A model generated the notes under the pieces. That model made no database searches. It saw only the letters and a list, made by a program, of their open reading frames with translations, and was not told the origin of the DNA. From assembly GCA_903835005.1 (NCBI GenBank), contig CAILLK010000021.1, positions 1-64,000 on the forward strand: 64,000 nt of DNA, written 5' to 3'. The DNA is from an uncultured Bacteroidota bacterium (GTDB lineage: Bacteria > Bacteroidota > Bacteroidia > Chitinophagales > Chitinophagaceae). The translations under genes and the position numbers were made by a program. Of the stretch, positions 19,569 to 28,662 are shown piece after piece (position 1 is the stretch's first letter; every line of letters begins with the position of its first letter).

Positions 19569-19878
19569 CAGGTATTGACATTGATTTATGCAAGTAACGT
19601 GAAAATAAACTATATCGAACAACGCATGGTCGATACCTCAAGTTATTCCTCCATTGGTTTCATCCAATGCTATAATCTCAATGCCTTTAGCAAGAATTAT
19701 TCCACCCTTACAGGGTTACGAGCGTCTTGATATACTATCGGGGCCCCGCTAATGTATTATGCCCTTTCAGGGCGGTCCGTATATATAAGATATTGACATT
19801 GTAGTTTCACAGGTGGCTATTCACATCTTAAACCCTGCTGGAGTATAATTGGCAGAGGAATTTGAACAGGATCGTCGC
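19569..19878. other. Intergenic region after sprA with a hairpin cluster
   Basis: No gene is seen in 310 bases between the convergent sprA and M20 genes. The centre holds four short palindromes (see the repeat entry at 19652-19773); the rest is unremarkable. Confidence 0.5.
19652..19773. repeat. Cluster of four short palindromic hairpins (REP-like)
   Basis: Four palindromes lie in 122 bases: CATTGG/CCAATG (19652-19669, six-base loop), ACCCT/AGGGT (19704-19716, loop TAC), CGGGGCCCCG (19739-19748, no loop) and GCCCT/AGGGC (19761-19773, loop TTC). Loops of TTC/TAC type flanked by short GC stems recall intergenic repeats seen in many Bacteroidota genomes. Their role is unknown; they could also act as a bidirectional terminator between convergent genes. 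Confidence 0.5.
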
Positions 19879-21066
19879 CTAATCTTTCAATGCATTGAAC
19901 GCGCAAAAGGCCATCATTCCCATACCTGTTTTGAGCGCTGATTCATCAATATCAAAATGAGCATTATGTACAGGCGTAGTAAATTCTTTGCCATCGCGGC
20001 TGGTGCCCAGCCTGAAAAAACAGCCTGGTACATGATGGGTATAAAAACTGAAATCCTCTCCGGTCATGCGCATATCCAGGGCATGAACATTTGCCGGGCC
20101 GGTAAAAGACTTAGCCCAGTCAATAGACTTGCCGGTAAGTTCCGGATCATTATATACGCACGGATAGCCAGAAGGTATATTAATAGTTACTTCAGCACCA
20201 TAAGCAGTACATGTTTTCCAGGTAAAATCCTTTATCCACTGGTGAGCCTCATGGCGCCATTTTTCATCCATTGTTCTGAAAGTACCCTGAATTTCAACTT
20301 TCTCAGGTATAACATTGGTTGTAAATCCACCCTCAATTTTGCCGAAGGTAAGTACAGACGGGATCAACGGATTAGCTTTTCGGGATACCACCTGCTGAAG
20401 ACCGGTAATGAGCAAGGCAGCGATAGCAATTGTGTCGACTGTAAGATTTGGCAAGGCAGCATGGCCACCTTTGCCCTTTATGGTTATATATATTTCATCG
20501 GCACTGGCCATGTATTTTCCCGGGCGGAAACCGACAGAACCTGAAGGCAGATCGGGATAAACATGTAATGCAAAAATAGCGTCAGGTTTCGGATTATCGA
20601 GTACACCCGCGTCTATCATTAGACTAGCCCCGCCGGGATGCATTTCCTCTCCGGGCTGAAAGATCAGTTTCACTGATCCATCAATTTCATCTTTCAGATC
20701 ATTCAAAATATGCGCAGCACCCAACAGGCAACTGGTATGCACATCATGGCCGCAAGCATGCATAACACCTATATTCTGTGATTTATAACTGGTATTGTTT
20801 TTTTCTTCAATAGGCAAGGCGTCCATATCAGCACGCAGGGCTATACATCTCTTACCCGGAATCTTACCTTCTATAATACCCACTACGCCTGTACCTGCAA
20901 TACCTGCCTGATACTTAATACCCCATTCTTTTAATTTTCCGGCAACGAAAGTTGCGGTATTCACTTCATTGAATGATAGCTCGGGATGGGCATGCAGATG
21001 GTGCCTTATCTCCTGAATTTCCGCAAAATACTGCTCTGTTTTTTCCTTTATTCTTGAAAGTATCAT
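19879..21066 (-). CDS. M20-family amidohydrolase (N-acyl-amino acid / hippurate hydrolase type)
   Basis: 395 residues, usual for the family. Metal ligands appear in HACGHDVHT (His103, Cys104, His106, Asp107 region) and FQPGEEMHPGGA (about 137-147), and the lid domain has GGHAALPN. M20 amidohydrolases hydrolyse N-acyl groups from amino acids using two metal ions (Mn or Zn). No signal peptide is seen, so it is probably cytoplasmic. A CTAAGGTA element (one mismatch to the reverse of TAnnTTTG) sits just upstream at 21072-21079. Confidence 0.9.
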   Translation of the reverse strand: MILSRIKEKTEQYFAEIQEIRHHLHAHPELSFNEVNTATFVAGKLKEWGIKYQAGIAGTGVVGIIEGKIPGKRCIALRADMDALPIEEKNNTSYKSQNIGVMHACGHDVHTSCLLGAAHILNDLKDEIDGSVKLIFQPGEEMHPGGASLMIDAGVLDNPKPDAIFALHVYPDLPSGSVGFRPGKYMASADEIYITIKGKGGHAALPNLTVDTIAIAALLITGLQQVVSRKANPLIPSVLTFGKIEGGFTTNVIPEKVEIQGTFRTMDEKWRHEAHQWIKDFTWKTCTAYGAEVTINIPSGYPCVYNDPELTGKSIDWAKSFTGPANVHALDMRMTGEDFSFYTHHVPGCFFRLGTSRDGKEFTTPVHNAHFDIDESALKTGMGMMAFCAFNALKD

Positions 21067-21147
21067 CAGGACTAAGGTAAACTATTTTATGTGGTTTTGA
21101 ACAGCCGGAAACCTTTCAGGTTTTTTTGCTGCCTTAATATCTGTATA

Positions 21148-21726
21148 TCAATGAACTATATTGTCGGGAATAATCATTGAAATACTGCTGAGCGTCTTTA
21201 CTTTTTTAAGCAAAGCGGCAGCATCATCCCGGTTTGTAAAATCACCTGCTTTTAGGCGGAAAGAGGGTGCGGTAAACACCATGTATTCCGGTATTCCGGG
21301 GAAACGCTTACTGAATTCCTTTTTCAGGTTATTGGCTTTTTCCCTGTCAGATCCGCTATAGAGCTGCACTCTGAATCCTTTTGTGGTGCCCATTTTGACA
21401 GCAGCCTGAATTTTGGGTACGGAAACTTTGTTTACAGTATCGGAAGCTTCAGGATTACGCCTGCCAAGACCCGGCTTCAGGTTTGATGCGGCATCATCAG
21501 GCGTTTTATCAACAGATTCTCCTTTTTCAACATGCAAGGCAGATCCTGGCACCTTACGGTTTGAATTGCTTGCGGCATTTTCATCACCGGCAGGGTTCTT
21601 TTTAAGGAACAGCAACCTCGGGTCGGAATGTATCACCACATTTCCTGTCTTATATTGCTGGGCAAATACACTTGATGGACCCGGAATTAAACAAAAAGCA
21701 ACAAGTAATATGTATAAATAATTCAT
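21148..21726 (-). CDS. SPOR-domain protein, exported
   Basis: 192 residues from the ATG at 21726, which gives a clean signal peptide (MNYLYILLVAFCLIPG ending FAQ). The frame is open to 21783 but a promoter element at 21741-21748 lies inside that extension. A low-complexity polar middle leads to a C-terminal SPOR domain (GFRVQLYSGSDREKANNLKK to about the end), a fold that binds denuded glycan strands at the septum. It likely has a periplasmic role in wall remodelling or division. Confidence 0.82.
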   Translation of the reverse strand: MNYLYILLVAFCLIPGPSSVFAQQYKTGNVVIHSDPRLLFLKKNPAGDENAASNSNRKVPGSALHVEKGESVDKTPDDAASNLKPGLGRRNPEASDTVNKVSVPKIQAAVKMGTTKGFRVQLYSGSDREKANNLKKEFSKRFPGIPEYMVFTAPSFRLKAGDFTNRDDAAALLKKVKTLSSISMIIPDNIVH

Positions 21727-21740
21727 CAGTAAAAATGAGG

Positions 21741-21748
21741 CAAATTTA
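21741..21748 (-). promoter_or_regulatory. TAnnTTTG element for the SPOR gene
   Basis: Read on the minus strand it is TAAATTTG, an exact match, about 15 bases before the ATG at 21726. It argues against the longer start at 21783. Confidence 0.5.
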
Positions 21749-21854
21749 CTGAAATCATCAATGCTACCTGCCTGATTTAACAAAAAAATACAGCAATACC
21801 TGATAGCACCCAGCTAAAATTTATACAAATAATCACTTAGTTAATAAAATAATA

Positions 21855-22535
21855 TTACTGATTAATATTCCGGCTTTCTTTCATAATTTGAACACTTGCC
21901 GAAGTACCTAACCTAAGTGCCCCCGCCTCAATAAGATCAAGGGCTGCCTGATAGGTACGGATGCCTCCCGAAGCTTTGATACCAACCCTGTAGGGAAGAT
22001 TGGCCCTCATTGTTCTAACAGCTTCAACTGTTGCGCCTCTGCTGGCAAAACCAGTAGAGGTTTTCATGAAATCAATGTCGTAATTGCTATAAAGCCTGCA
22101 ACATTCAAGCAGTTCATTTTTGGTAAGAATACCGCTTTCAACAATTACTTTGAGAACTTTTCCTTCTGAATAAACTGGTTTCAGGCAAGTTTCGATTTCA
22201 TATTCAAGTTGTTTGTAATTCCCGCTTTTCAGTGCAGTGAGATCAATAACCATATCCAGTTCATCGGCTCCTTTGGCAAGCGCATCCTCAATTTCCTGTA
22301 CCTTAGAATCAGGAGAATTACCACCCAATGGAAAACTGATAATAGTTACTACTTTTACATTTGAACCATCCAGCATTTTCCTGGCGTTCACAATATACTT
22401 GGCAGGTATACAGACCGCATAAAAGTTTTCGAGGGAAGCTTCAAGGCATAATTTGTCCACTTCCGACATTGTAGTGCCCGGTTTCAACAGAGTATGCTCT
22501 ATTGAATTAGATAAGTTAAAAGACATAGTTTCCAA
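21855..22535 (-). CDS. deoC: Deoxyribose-phosphate aldolase
   Basis: 226 residues, standard DeoC length. The Schiff-base lysine is in FMKTSTGF (Lys158), the proton-relay Lys in VGIKASGGIRT (Lys187) and the Asp in DELDMVID (Asp94). The enzyme splits 2-deoxyribose 5-phosphate into glyceraldehyde 3-phosphate and acetaldehyde during deoxynucleoside catabolism. It stands alone rather than in a deo operon. A second ATG at codon 4 is an alternative start. Confidence 0.95.
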   Translation of the reverse strand: METMSFNLSNSIEHTLLKPGTTMSEVDKLCLEASLENFYAVCIPAKYIVNARKMLDGSNVKVVTIISFPLGGNSPDSKVQEIEDALAKGADELDMVIDLTALKSGNYKQLEYEIETCLKPVYSEGKVLKVIVESGILTKNELLECCRLYSNYDIDFMKTSTGFASRGATVEAVRTMRANLPYRVGIKASGGIRTYQAALDLIEAGALRLGTSASVQIMKESRNINQ

Positions 22536-22652
22536 TTAATTTAATGCCAAATTAATCTTTAAAAATGTAAACGAGTCGTTATTAATGGGAAAACAACAAA
22601 TAATCTATTGCCTCGATTGTATAATCTTTAACTTGTTTAAATGTTCCGGCTA

Positions 22653-23927
22653 TTAAGCCAGATTTTTAATGATTTCTTCTGCAAACTCACTGGTTTTCAA
22701 GAGAGTGGCATCATGCATGAGGTTATAAAAATCAATAGTTACTCTTTTTCTTTTAATGGTTGTAGCGAGGGCTTCCTCAATACAGGTGGCAGCCTCATGC
22801 CAGCCTAAATATTCCAGCATCATAACACCACTCAACAATAAGGAAGAGGGGTTCATGGTATTGGTGTTGGCAAACCGGGGAGCCGTGCCATGAGTTGCTT
22901 CAAAAACGGCATGACCGGTAATATAATTGATATTGGCTCCGGGAGCGATGCCTATACCACCAACTGATGCCGCAGCTGCATCTGATATATAATCGCCATT
23001 AAGGTTGAGGGTAGCAACCACTGAATAATCTTTGGGAGATAGCAATATCTGCTGCAGAAAATTATCGGCAATAACATCTTTTATTATCAGTTTCCCCTGC
23101 GATTCAGCTTTTTTCAGTCGGGCATTGGCCACATCTTCTCCCTGTGTTTTACGGGCATTTTCCCATTGCCCCCAAGTATAGACTTTATCGCCGAATTCCC
23201 TTTCGGCCAATTCGTAGCCCCAAAGTTTGAATGCGCCCTCGGTATATTTCATAATATTGCCCTTGTGCACAATTGTAACTGAAGGCATATTATGCTCCAG
23301 TGCATATTTTATCGCAGCCCTTATGAGCCTTTCACTACCCTCTTTTGACACCGGCTTAATACCGAAAGCAGAGGATTCCGGGAACCTGATTTTTTTCCCG
23401 GCATGAAGATCATTAACCAGGAAATGCAATAATTTTTCCGCTTCCGGACTACCCATGGCAAATTCAATACCGGCGTAAATATCCTCAGTATTTTCCCTGA
23501 AGATTACCATATCTACATTTTCGGGATGCACCACTGGCGATGGCACACCTTTATACCACTTTACAGGCCGCAGGCACACATAGAGATCCAACTCCTGCCT
23601 TAAGGCAACATTGAGCGAACGGATGCCACCACCAACAGGAGTGGTCAAAGGACCTTTGATAGAAACCAGGTATTCGCGCGCGATATCGAGGCTTTCGGCA
23701 GGCAGCCATTCACCTGTTTCGTTGAAAGCTTTTTCACCAGCCAGAATTTCCAGCCATTCAATCTGGCGTTTGCCACCATATACAAATTCAACAGCAGCAT
23801 CCAGCACCAGTTTGCTTGCCCGCCATACGTCCGGCCCTATACCATCGCCTTCAATAAAAGGAATTACAGGGTTCTCGGGAACTATCAGGCGGCCATCCGG
23901 GCCCATTACTATTTTATCGCCAGGCAT
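22653..23927 (-). CDS. icd: NADP-dependent isocitrate dehydrogenase
   Basis: 424 residues from the ATG at 23927 ([12 protein letters not shown]), close to the E. coli enzyme. The substrate loop [19 protein letters not shown], the clasp region [14 protein letters not shown], the Lys in [15 protein letters not shown] and the metal-binding [14 protein letters not shown] are all present. It oxidatively decarboxylates isocitrate to 2-oxoglutarate in the TCA cycle. The frame is open to 23972, but a promoter element lies at 23950-23957, so the shorter start is preferred. Confidence 0.95.
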   Translation of the reverse strand: MPGDKIVMGPDGRLIVPENPVIPFIEGDGIGPDVWRASKLVLDAAVEFVYGGKRQIEWLEILAGEKAFNETGEWLPAESLDIAREYLVSIKGPLTTPVGGGIRSLNVALRQELDLYVCLRPVKWYKGVPSPVVHPENVDMVIFRENTEDIYAGIEFAMGSPEAEKLLHFLVNDLHAGKKIRFPESSAFGIKPVSKEGSERLIRAAIKYALEHNMPSVTIVHKGNIMKYTEGAFKLWGYELAEREFGDKVYTWGQWENARKTQGEDVANARLKKAESQGKLIIKDVIADNFLQQILLSPKDYSVVATLNLNGDYISDAAAASVGGIGIAPGANINYITGHAVFEATHGTAPRFANTNTMNPSSLLLSGVMMLEYLGWHEAATCIEEALATTIKRKRVTIDFYNLMHDATLLKTSEFAEEIIKNLA

Positions 23928-23949
23928 TTTAATATGGGATTTTGAGGTG

Positions 23950-23981
23950 CGAAGGTAATTGATGCCATGCAAGCTGGCAAA
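23950..23981 (-). promoter_or_regulatory. Promoter of icd
   Basis: On the minus strand, TTTG (23981-23978) is followed after 20 bases by TACCTTCG (23957-23950), seven of eight matches to TAnnTTTG. Its place 23 bases before the ATG at 23927 supports that start. Confidence 0.55.
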
Positions 23982-24223
23982 AAGAAAACAATGGCAAAAG
24001 CTAAATTCATCTTTTATTGGGTATATATCATTGCAACTTTGTTCAGAAATAAGTAAACATTTTATTTTATGGACTATAAAGCTACTTTAATCACGTTTTT
24101 TGAGATTTAATATCATCAAATTACGCATAATAAATAAATACAAGCAACGATCAAAAAACAATAATGATAAACAATAATTTAACTTTACAAAACGTTATTA
24201 ACCATAAACACAAATACTTATTG

Positions 24224-24925
24224 ATGAAATCACTACCCATACTCCTATTATCAGTGATACTTGGCGGCAATATATCGGCCCAGATTACGTTTGCACCTGA
24301 ATTCGGGGTAAATGCAGGTGCTTATTTTGCAGCGAAAGACGGCACAAACAGAAGTAAAATCAGCCCGGGTATCAGAACCGGTATCAAAACAGATATTCCA
24401 TTGTTCCGAAGGTATCATTTACTTACCGGCTTGCTTTATGTGCGGAATGGGTATTCAACCGGGCAGGAAGCAGCGGCGGGCGGCGGGTCTACTGATTTAT
24501 CGATTAACACTATAGAACTGCCTTTACAATTTATATACAGATCGAAAGGGAATGCTGTCGCAGCTCCCTATTGCGGAATTGGCCCGTACTTAGGTTTTAA
24601 TGCAGGCGGAAGAGCCTTTATTCCGGGTGCAATAATTTATCCGGGCTCCGGCAACTTTGACAGTTACAGGTCACTGGCGGTTGGTTCATCAGCCAAGGAT
24701 GATATCAGGATGCTTGATGCAGGTATCAGTATTACCGCCGGTATGAAAATGATAAATGGCATTTATATTTCGCTTTTGCTGCAGAGAGGTATGGTTAATC
24801 TTGATCCGCCCGGCGAGTACGGAGCAAAGACCAAATCGTTTGGTGCAGGTATGAATATTGGCTATTTTATTCACCATAAAAAAGTCGCAAAAACTGAACC
24901 CACAGTAAAGAAACAGGAAATGTAA
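24224..24925 (+). CDS. Outer-membrane beta-barrel protein (porT-like family)
   Basis: 233 residues from the ATG at 24224, giving a signal peptide (LPILLLSVILGGNISAQ). The open frame begins at 24164 but the extra residues are polar and unlikely. The mature part alternates short hydrophobic strands with turns (FGVNAGAYF, LTGLLYVRNGY, YISLLLQRGMVNL), as in the small barrels called outer membrane protein beta-barrel domain (PorT-like). A role in the outer membrane is likely; no specific ligand can be named. Confidence 0.75.
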   Translation: MKSLPILLLSVILGGNISAQITFAPEFGVNAGAYFAAKDGTNRSKISPGIRTGIKTDIPLFRRYHLLTGLLYVRNGYSTGQEAAAGGGSTDLSINTIELPLQFIYRSKGNAVAAPYCGIGPYLGFNAGGRAFIPGAIIYPGSGNFDSYRSLAVGSSAKDDIRMLDAGISITAGMKMINGIYISLLLQRGMVNLDPPGEYGAKTKSFGAGMNIGYFIHHKKVAKTEPTVKKQEM

Positions 24926-25035
24926 ACCTGCCTTAATCAATAACCGTTAATAAACTGTGGTATTATATTTTCAATTTACAGGCAAGGTTTGAATAGAGCA
25001 CTTCCCAAAACCTACCAAGTAATCGTCCTAAATCG

Positions 25036-25043
25036 TATCTTTG
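25036..25043 (+). promoter_or_regulatory. TAnnTTTG promoter element for accD
   Basis: TATCTTTG, an exact match, lies 25 bases before the accD ATG. Confidence 0.55.
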
Positions 25044-25068
25044 CTGCCCGGCAAAATATTTTTATACT

Positions 25069-25992
25069 ATGTCATCTACCTGGTTCCGTCGTAATAAGAA
25101 AGGAATACTGACTACTACAGAAGAGAAAAAGGAGACCCCTGATGGCTTGTGGCACAAGTGCAGTCAGTGTAAGGCCACGGTAACCGTAAAGGAACTGCAC
25201 GATAACCTGTACATATGCCACAAGTGCAACTACCACAACCGCATCAATGCAAAGGAGTATTTCGAGATACTATTCGACAACAACAAATATGAGTTGTTGT
25301 TTGAAAACATAGCACCTAAGGATTTCCTGGGGTTCGTGGATATGAAACCATATGACGAACGCCTGCTGGAGGCTCAGAAAACGACCGGGCTTAAAGATGC
25401 TATGACAGTGGGCGTGGGAAAGACGGGTGGCATATGCTTTGTAATCGCCTGCATGAACTTTAACTTTATAGGCGGGTCAATGGGCTCGGTGGTAGGTGAA
25501 AAGATCAGCCGCTCAATAGACTATTGCATTGAGCACAATCTGCCCCTGATGGTGATATCCAAATCGGGCGGGGCAAGGATGATGGAGAGCGCCTTTTCGC
25601 TGATGCAGATGGCTAAAACAGCAGCAAAACTGACGCAGCTAGCCAAGGCCGGACTGCCCTATATCTCCCTGATGACCGACCCTACAACCGGTGGAGTTAC
25701 TGCCTCATATGCTATGCTGGGCGATATAAATATTGCAGAACCCAATGCACTGATCTGCTTTGCAGGCCCGAGGGTGATAAAGGAAACCATAAAGAAAGAC
25801 CTGCCTGAGGGTTTTCAGCGATCGGAGTTCCTGCTGGAGCATGGATTCCTGGATTTTATTGCCGACCGCAAGGTTCTTAAAAACAAGCTGAATATGGCTC
25901 TGGAATGGTTTATAAAGGGAAAGACCAAACCAAAATGTATGGAACTGATAAGCGATGAAAACCATACACTAATTGCTGAAATAACTGCTTGA
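25069..25992 (+). CDS. accD: Acetyl-CoA carboxylase carboxyltransferase subunit beta
   Basis: 307 residues. The N-terminal zinc ribbon has Cys31, Cys34, Cys50 and Cys53. The crotonase-like carboxyltransferase fold follows, with motifs [32 protein letters not shown] and [20 protein letters not shown]. With AccA it transfers carboxyl from biotin to acetyl-CoA, the first step of fatty-acid synthesis. It ends just before an AT-rich heptamer repeat; smpB follows. Confidence 0.96.
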   Translation: MSSTWFRRNKKGILTTTEEKKETPDGLWHKCSQCKATVTVKELHDNLYICHKCNYHNRINAKEYFEILFDNNKYELLFENIAPKDFLGFVDMKPYDERLLEAQKTTGLKDAMTVGVGKTGGICFVIACMNFNFIGGSMGSVVGEKISRSIDYCIEHNLPLMVISKSGGARMMESAFSLMQMAKTAAKLTQLAKAGLPYISLMTDPTTGGVTASYAMLGDINIAEPNALICFAGPRVIKETIKKDLPEGFQRSEFLLEHGFLDFIADRKVLKNKLNMALEWFIKGKTKPKCMELISDENHTLIAEITA

Positions 25993-26015
25993 TTAAATTC
26001 CAAAGCCCTAATTTC

Positions 26016-26043
26016 AAATTCCAAATTCCAAATTCCAAATTCC
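26016..26043. repeat. Tandem heptamer repeat AAATTCC x4
   Basis: Four perfect copies of AAATTCC (26016-26043), flanked by imperfect versions (AAATTCCAAAGCC before, TAATTCCAAGTCC after), fill the gap between accD and smpB. It is a simple tandem array without spacers, likely made by slippage. Confidence 0.85.
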
Positions 26044-26081
26044 ATTTCGTAATTCCAAGTCCTAAGTTCCCAAAATAACTC

Positions 26082-26528
26082 TTGTCAGAAAACGTATACA
26101 TAAAAAACCGACCCGCTACCTTTGAGTATGCCATTGAAGACAGGCTCAAAGCCGGCATAGTGCTTACAGGGTCTGAAATAAAATCGGTAAGAAACAGTAA
26201 AGTAAGCTTTAACGACAGTTACTGCCTCTTCATTGACAGTGAATTATGGGTTAAAAGCCTGCATATAGCTGAATATGTAAATGCAGGCTATGCCGGCCAT
26301 ATACCTGTGCACGACCGCAAACTGCTGCTGACCAAAAAGGAACTGGCCAAATGGGAAGCAAAGGTGCGTGAAAAGGGTTATTCAATAGTGCCGCTGAATA
26401 TGTATATTGATGAAAAAGGACTGGCGAAAATGGAGATCGGACTTGGCAAGGGCAAAAAGCTGCACGACAAGCGCGAAAGCATCAAATCGAGAGATGTGGA
26501 AAAGGAAATGAAACGGTTTTTGAAATAA
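26082..26528 (+). CDS. smpB: SsrA-binding protein SmpB
   Basis: 148 residues. The start is TTG at 26082 (SENVYIKNRPATFEY); the first in-frame ATG would remove conserved sequence. SmpB motifs are clear: GIVLTGSEIKSVRNSKVSF, HIPVHDRKLLLTKKE (the usual form begins HxPxRxRKLLL, here with Asp in place of the Arg) and KKLHDKRESIKSRD. SmpB binds tmRNA and brings it to stalled ribosomes for trans-translation. The tmRNA gene itself is not in the window. Confidence 0.93.
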   Translation: MSENVYIKNRPATFEYAIEDRLKAGIVLTGSEIKSVRNSKVSFNDSYCLFIDSELWVKSLHIAEYVNAGYAGHIPVHDRKLLLTKKELAKWEAKVREKGYSIVPLNMYIDEKGLAKMEIGLGKGKKLHDKRESIKSRDVEKEMKRFLK

Positions 26529-26529
26529 T

Positions 26530-26640
26530 TACTTAATAGCTCAATTATTTAATGGCTGAATTGCATAATTACTCAATTGTTTAGTGGATAGATTTTCGAG
26601 AATCGAATAATTGCCTATTCGTAATTTTGCCATTCAGCCA
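26530..26640. repeat. AT-rich quasi-periodic intergenic patch after smpB
   Basis: Repeated words TTAATAGCTCAATT, TTTAATGGCTGAATTG and ATTACTCAATTGTTTAG recur at roughly 7-base steps, then CCATTCAG occurs twice in tandem near 26630-26645. It lies between the convergent smpB and saccharopine dehydrogenase genes and looks like a degraded tandem repeat. Confidence 0.4.
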
Positions 26641-26649
26641 TTCAGCATC

Positions 26650-27978
26650 CTACTCCACTATCTCGTTAAATACAATACCATGATGTGCCATCTCAACCAT
26701 CAAGGGTCTGTATACGGATACCATATTTGGAAGAAGAACACCAACCGGCGGTTTTATCCTGTTAGTAAGTACCAGTTTTGCAAGTACAGCCATGGGCAGA
26801 CCTACAGTCTTGGCCATTGCAGAATGCTCCCTGTCATCCCCTTTTATGATCATGGTACTCGATACCTTAACTAAGGCGCCCCTGCGTTCGTACTCTATTT
26901 CATGCTGCATTACTACCATATCTTTGTCTTCCGGCGACATGCTCCATTTTTCAAGCAGCAGGCTCAGCAACACCTCGGCCGATGAATAACGGCCAGGCTG
27001 TAGCGGTTTTTCATCAAATAATCCCAACCATTGCAACATGCCCATCAGTTTACCATTTTCATCAATAAGCAATTTATCTGCAATATGGCGGCTAAGTGCA
27101 ACCGAATTGTGGTAGCCGGTTTTCATTTTTACCCAGGAGGCATAAGTATGGCCTTTCGTTTCAAAAAAATCATCCTGACTGGTAAGTCCCATCAGTAAAA
27201 GGGCCTGCCAGCCCTGGCAAAAATCGGGATGCCTGAGGGTAGCACGGATAAATGTTTTTATTTCCGGAACCTCATATAGGTCAAGATAGCGCAGTGAATC
27301 ACGGTTGGGGTACCATGCCAGGGAGCCTGCACCATCAATATGCAATCGTTTATTGTGCTCAAAAATGCGGTCGTAAGGCACTTCAGTTACTCTGCTTTTA
27401 TTCAGGTATGAAGCACCACCCACGCCTGCGGTAACCACATTCCGGGGGTTCCAGGTAAATTTATAATGCCAGGGATTGTTGTCGCTTTCGGGAGCTATCA
27501 GGCCGCCGCACATAGATTTAAAACTGGTAATAGTACCCGACACCTTTTGAATGCTGTGTATGAGTGCATTGGCCGACATATGATCTATACCCGGATCAAG
27601 GCCCATTTCGCACATAAACATCAATCCAGCTTCCTTCACAGCTTTATCCATTTCCTTCATTTCATCTGAAATGTAAGATGAGGTAATCAGGTTCTTTTTA
27701 TGTTTCAGGCAGTCTTTTGCCAGGTGTATATGCAGGTGAGCTGGCATTAAGGAGATTACAATATCGGCACGTTTTACCAGTGGTTCCCTGTCTGATTCTT
27801 TAGTAATATCTATTACCGCCATCTCCCCGTTTTCATTTCCATTCAGCTTTTCAGTTATAGAATTTGCATCACCATCAGCAACGATTATTTTCCATTTATT
27901 TCGTTTTGCATTGATCAGAAGATAGTGAATGAGGAATGAGGAAGATTTACCGGCGCCGGCGACTAATATGGTGTACAT
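26650..27978 (-). CDS. Saccharopine dehydrogenase family protein
   Basis: 442 residues with an N-terminal Rossmann fold (MYTILVAGAGKSSSFLI) and the saccharopine reductase layout: SLMPAHLHIHLAKDC, TSSYISDEM, CEMGLDPGIDHMSA. This matches the glutamate-forming (Lys9-type) enzymes that convert saccharopine and aminoadipate semialdehyde in lysine metabolism. Whether it degrades lysine or makes it cannot be decided here. A TATTTTTG element on the minus strand at 28018-28025, about 40 bases upstream, is a likely promoter. Confidence 0.88.
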   Translation of the reverse strand: MYTILVAGAGKSSSFLIHYLLINAKRNKWKIIVADGDANSITEKLNGNENGEMAVIDITKESDREPLVKRADIVISLMPAHLHIHLAKDCLKHKKNLITSSYISDEMKEMDKAVKEAGLMFMCEMGLDPGIDHMSANALIHSIQKVSGTITSFKSMCGGLIAPESDNNPWHYKFTWNPRNVVTAGVGGASYLNKSRVTEVPYDRIFEHNKRLHIDGAGSLAWYPNRDSLRYLDLYEVPEIKTFIRATLRHPDFCQGWQALLLMGLTSQDDFFETKGHTYASWVKMKTGYHNSVALSRHIADKLLIDENGKLMGMLQWLGLFDEKPLQPGRYSSAEVLLSLLLEKWSMSPEDKDMVVMQHEIEYERRGALVKVSSTMIIKGDDREHSAMAKTVGLPMAVLAKLVLTNRIKPPVGVLLPNMVSVYRPLMVEMAHHGIVFNEIVE

Positions 27979-28017
27979 TTTAAATTACGGGAAATTTTTT
28001 GTGAATTAAGATTTTTG

Positions 28018-28025
28018 CAAAAATA
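28018..28025 (-). promoter_or_regulatory. TAnnTTTG element for the saccharopine dehydrogenase gene
   Basis: Read on the minus strand the element is TATTTTTG, an exact match to TAnnTTTG, 40 bases before the ATG at 27978. Confidence 0.45.
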
Positions 28026-28242
28026 AGATTAAGGCACCTGTTTTAAACCAATGTTTTCATATTTATATTGGCATTGAGCATAGCAAACAACTGGTTTTGG
28101 TTATTACCTTCCCATTGCCTATAATCCGAGTTTAGGATTTAAGATTACTATCGAAAATCAGTTGTATGATTATCTGATTATTATGCACGCTATCAGTATT
28201 CAGCATGCCAGATAATTGAATACAAAAATCATTCAAGCAAGG

Positions 28243-28485
28243 TCAGTGAAACTTTATTTCCAGCAATTCATCTTTAATTATGCCACTGAAAATCTGCAAA
28301 AACTGGTACTCATTATAACTGTTATAAACCATAACATTATCCCGCCATATAGTATATACAAAATACCCTTTCAGCCGACGCCTGAAAAGCAGGTACTGAT
28401 TGTGCAGGTAGTAGCTTGTATCGGGGTTTAAAACCGCCCAGTTTATCTGTGACATGACAACAAAATTAGGGTTGTTGGCAGCCAA
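28243..28485 (-). CDS. Hypothetical protein or gene fragment
   Basis: An 80-residue frame starting with TTG at 28485 (NPNFVVMSQINWAVLNPD, then FRRRLKGYFVYTIWRDN). I do not recognise it. The same frame stays open about 20 codons further upstream with protein-like sequence (KPVVHSNKVIHKFPEYLPLA) but has no ATG. It may therefore be the 3' part of a larger decayed gene. No domain, signal peptide or membrane segment is evident, and its neighbours give no clue. Confidence 0.35.
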   Translation of the reverse strand: MAANNPNFVVMSQINWAVLNPDTSYYLHNQYLLFRRRLKGYFVYTIWRDNVMVYNSYNEYQFLQIFSGIIKDELLEIKFH

Positions 28486-28662
28486 AGGCAGGTATTCTGG
28501 AAATTTGTGGATAACTTTATTGGAATGAACTACAGGCTTGACATTTAGTTTTCAAAATTATCCACAAAACATAAGCAAAGTATCACTTTACCTGAGATTA
28601 CTTAATAAGTATTTAAGGACATTAAAATTAATAGATGTTTCCACTTAAGGCACTAAGTGAGA

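Noticed and set aside
19957-20544. 195-codon plus-strand frame
   Set aside because: Antisense to the M20 amidohydrolase, which has conserved metal ligands in frame.
26016-26043. Possible CRISPR array
   Set aside because: The repeat unit is seven bases with no spacers and no cas genes nearby.
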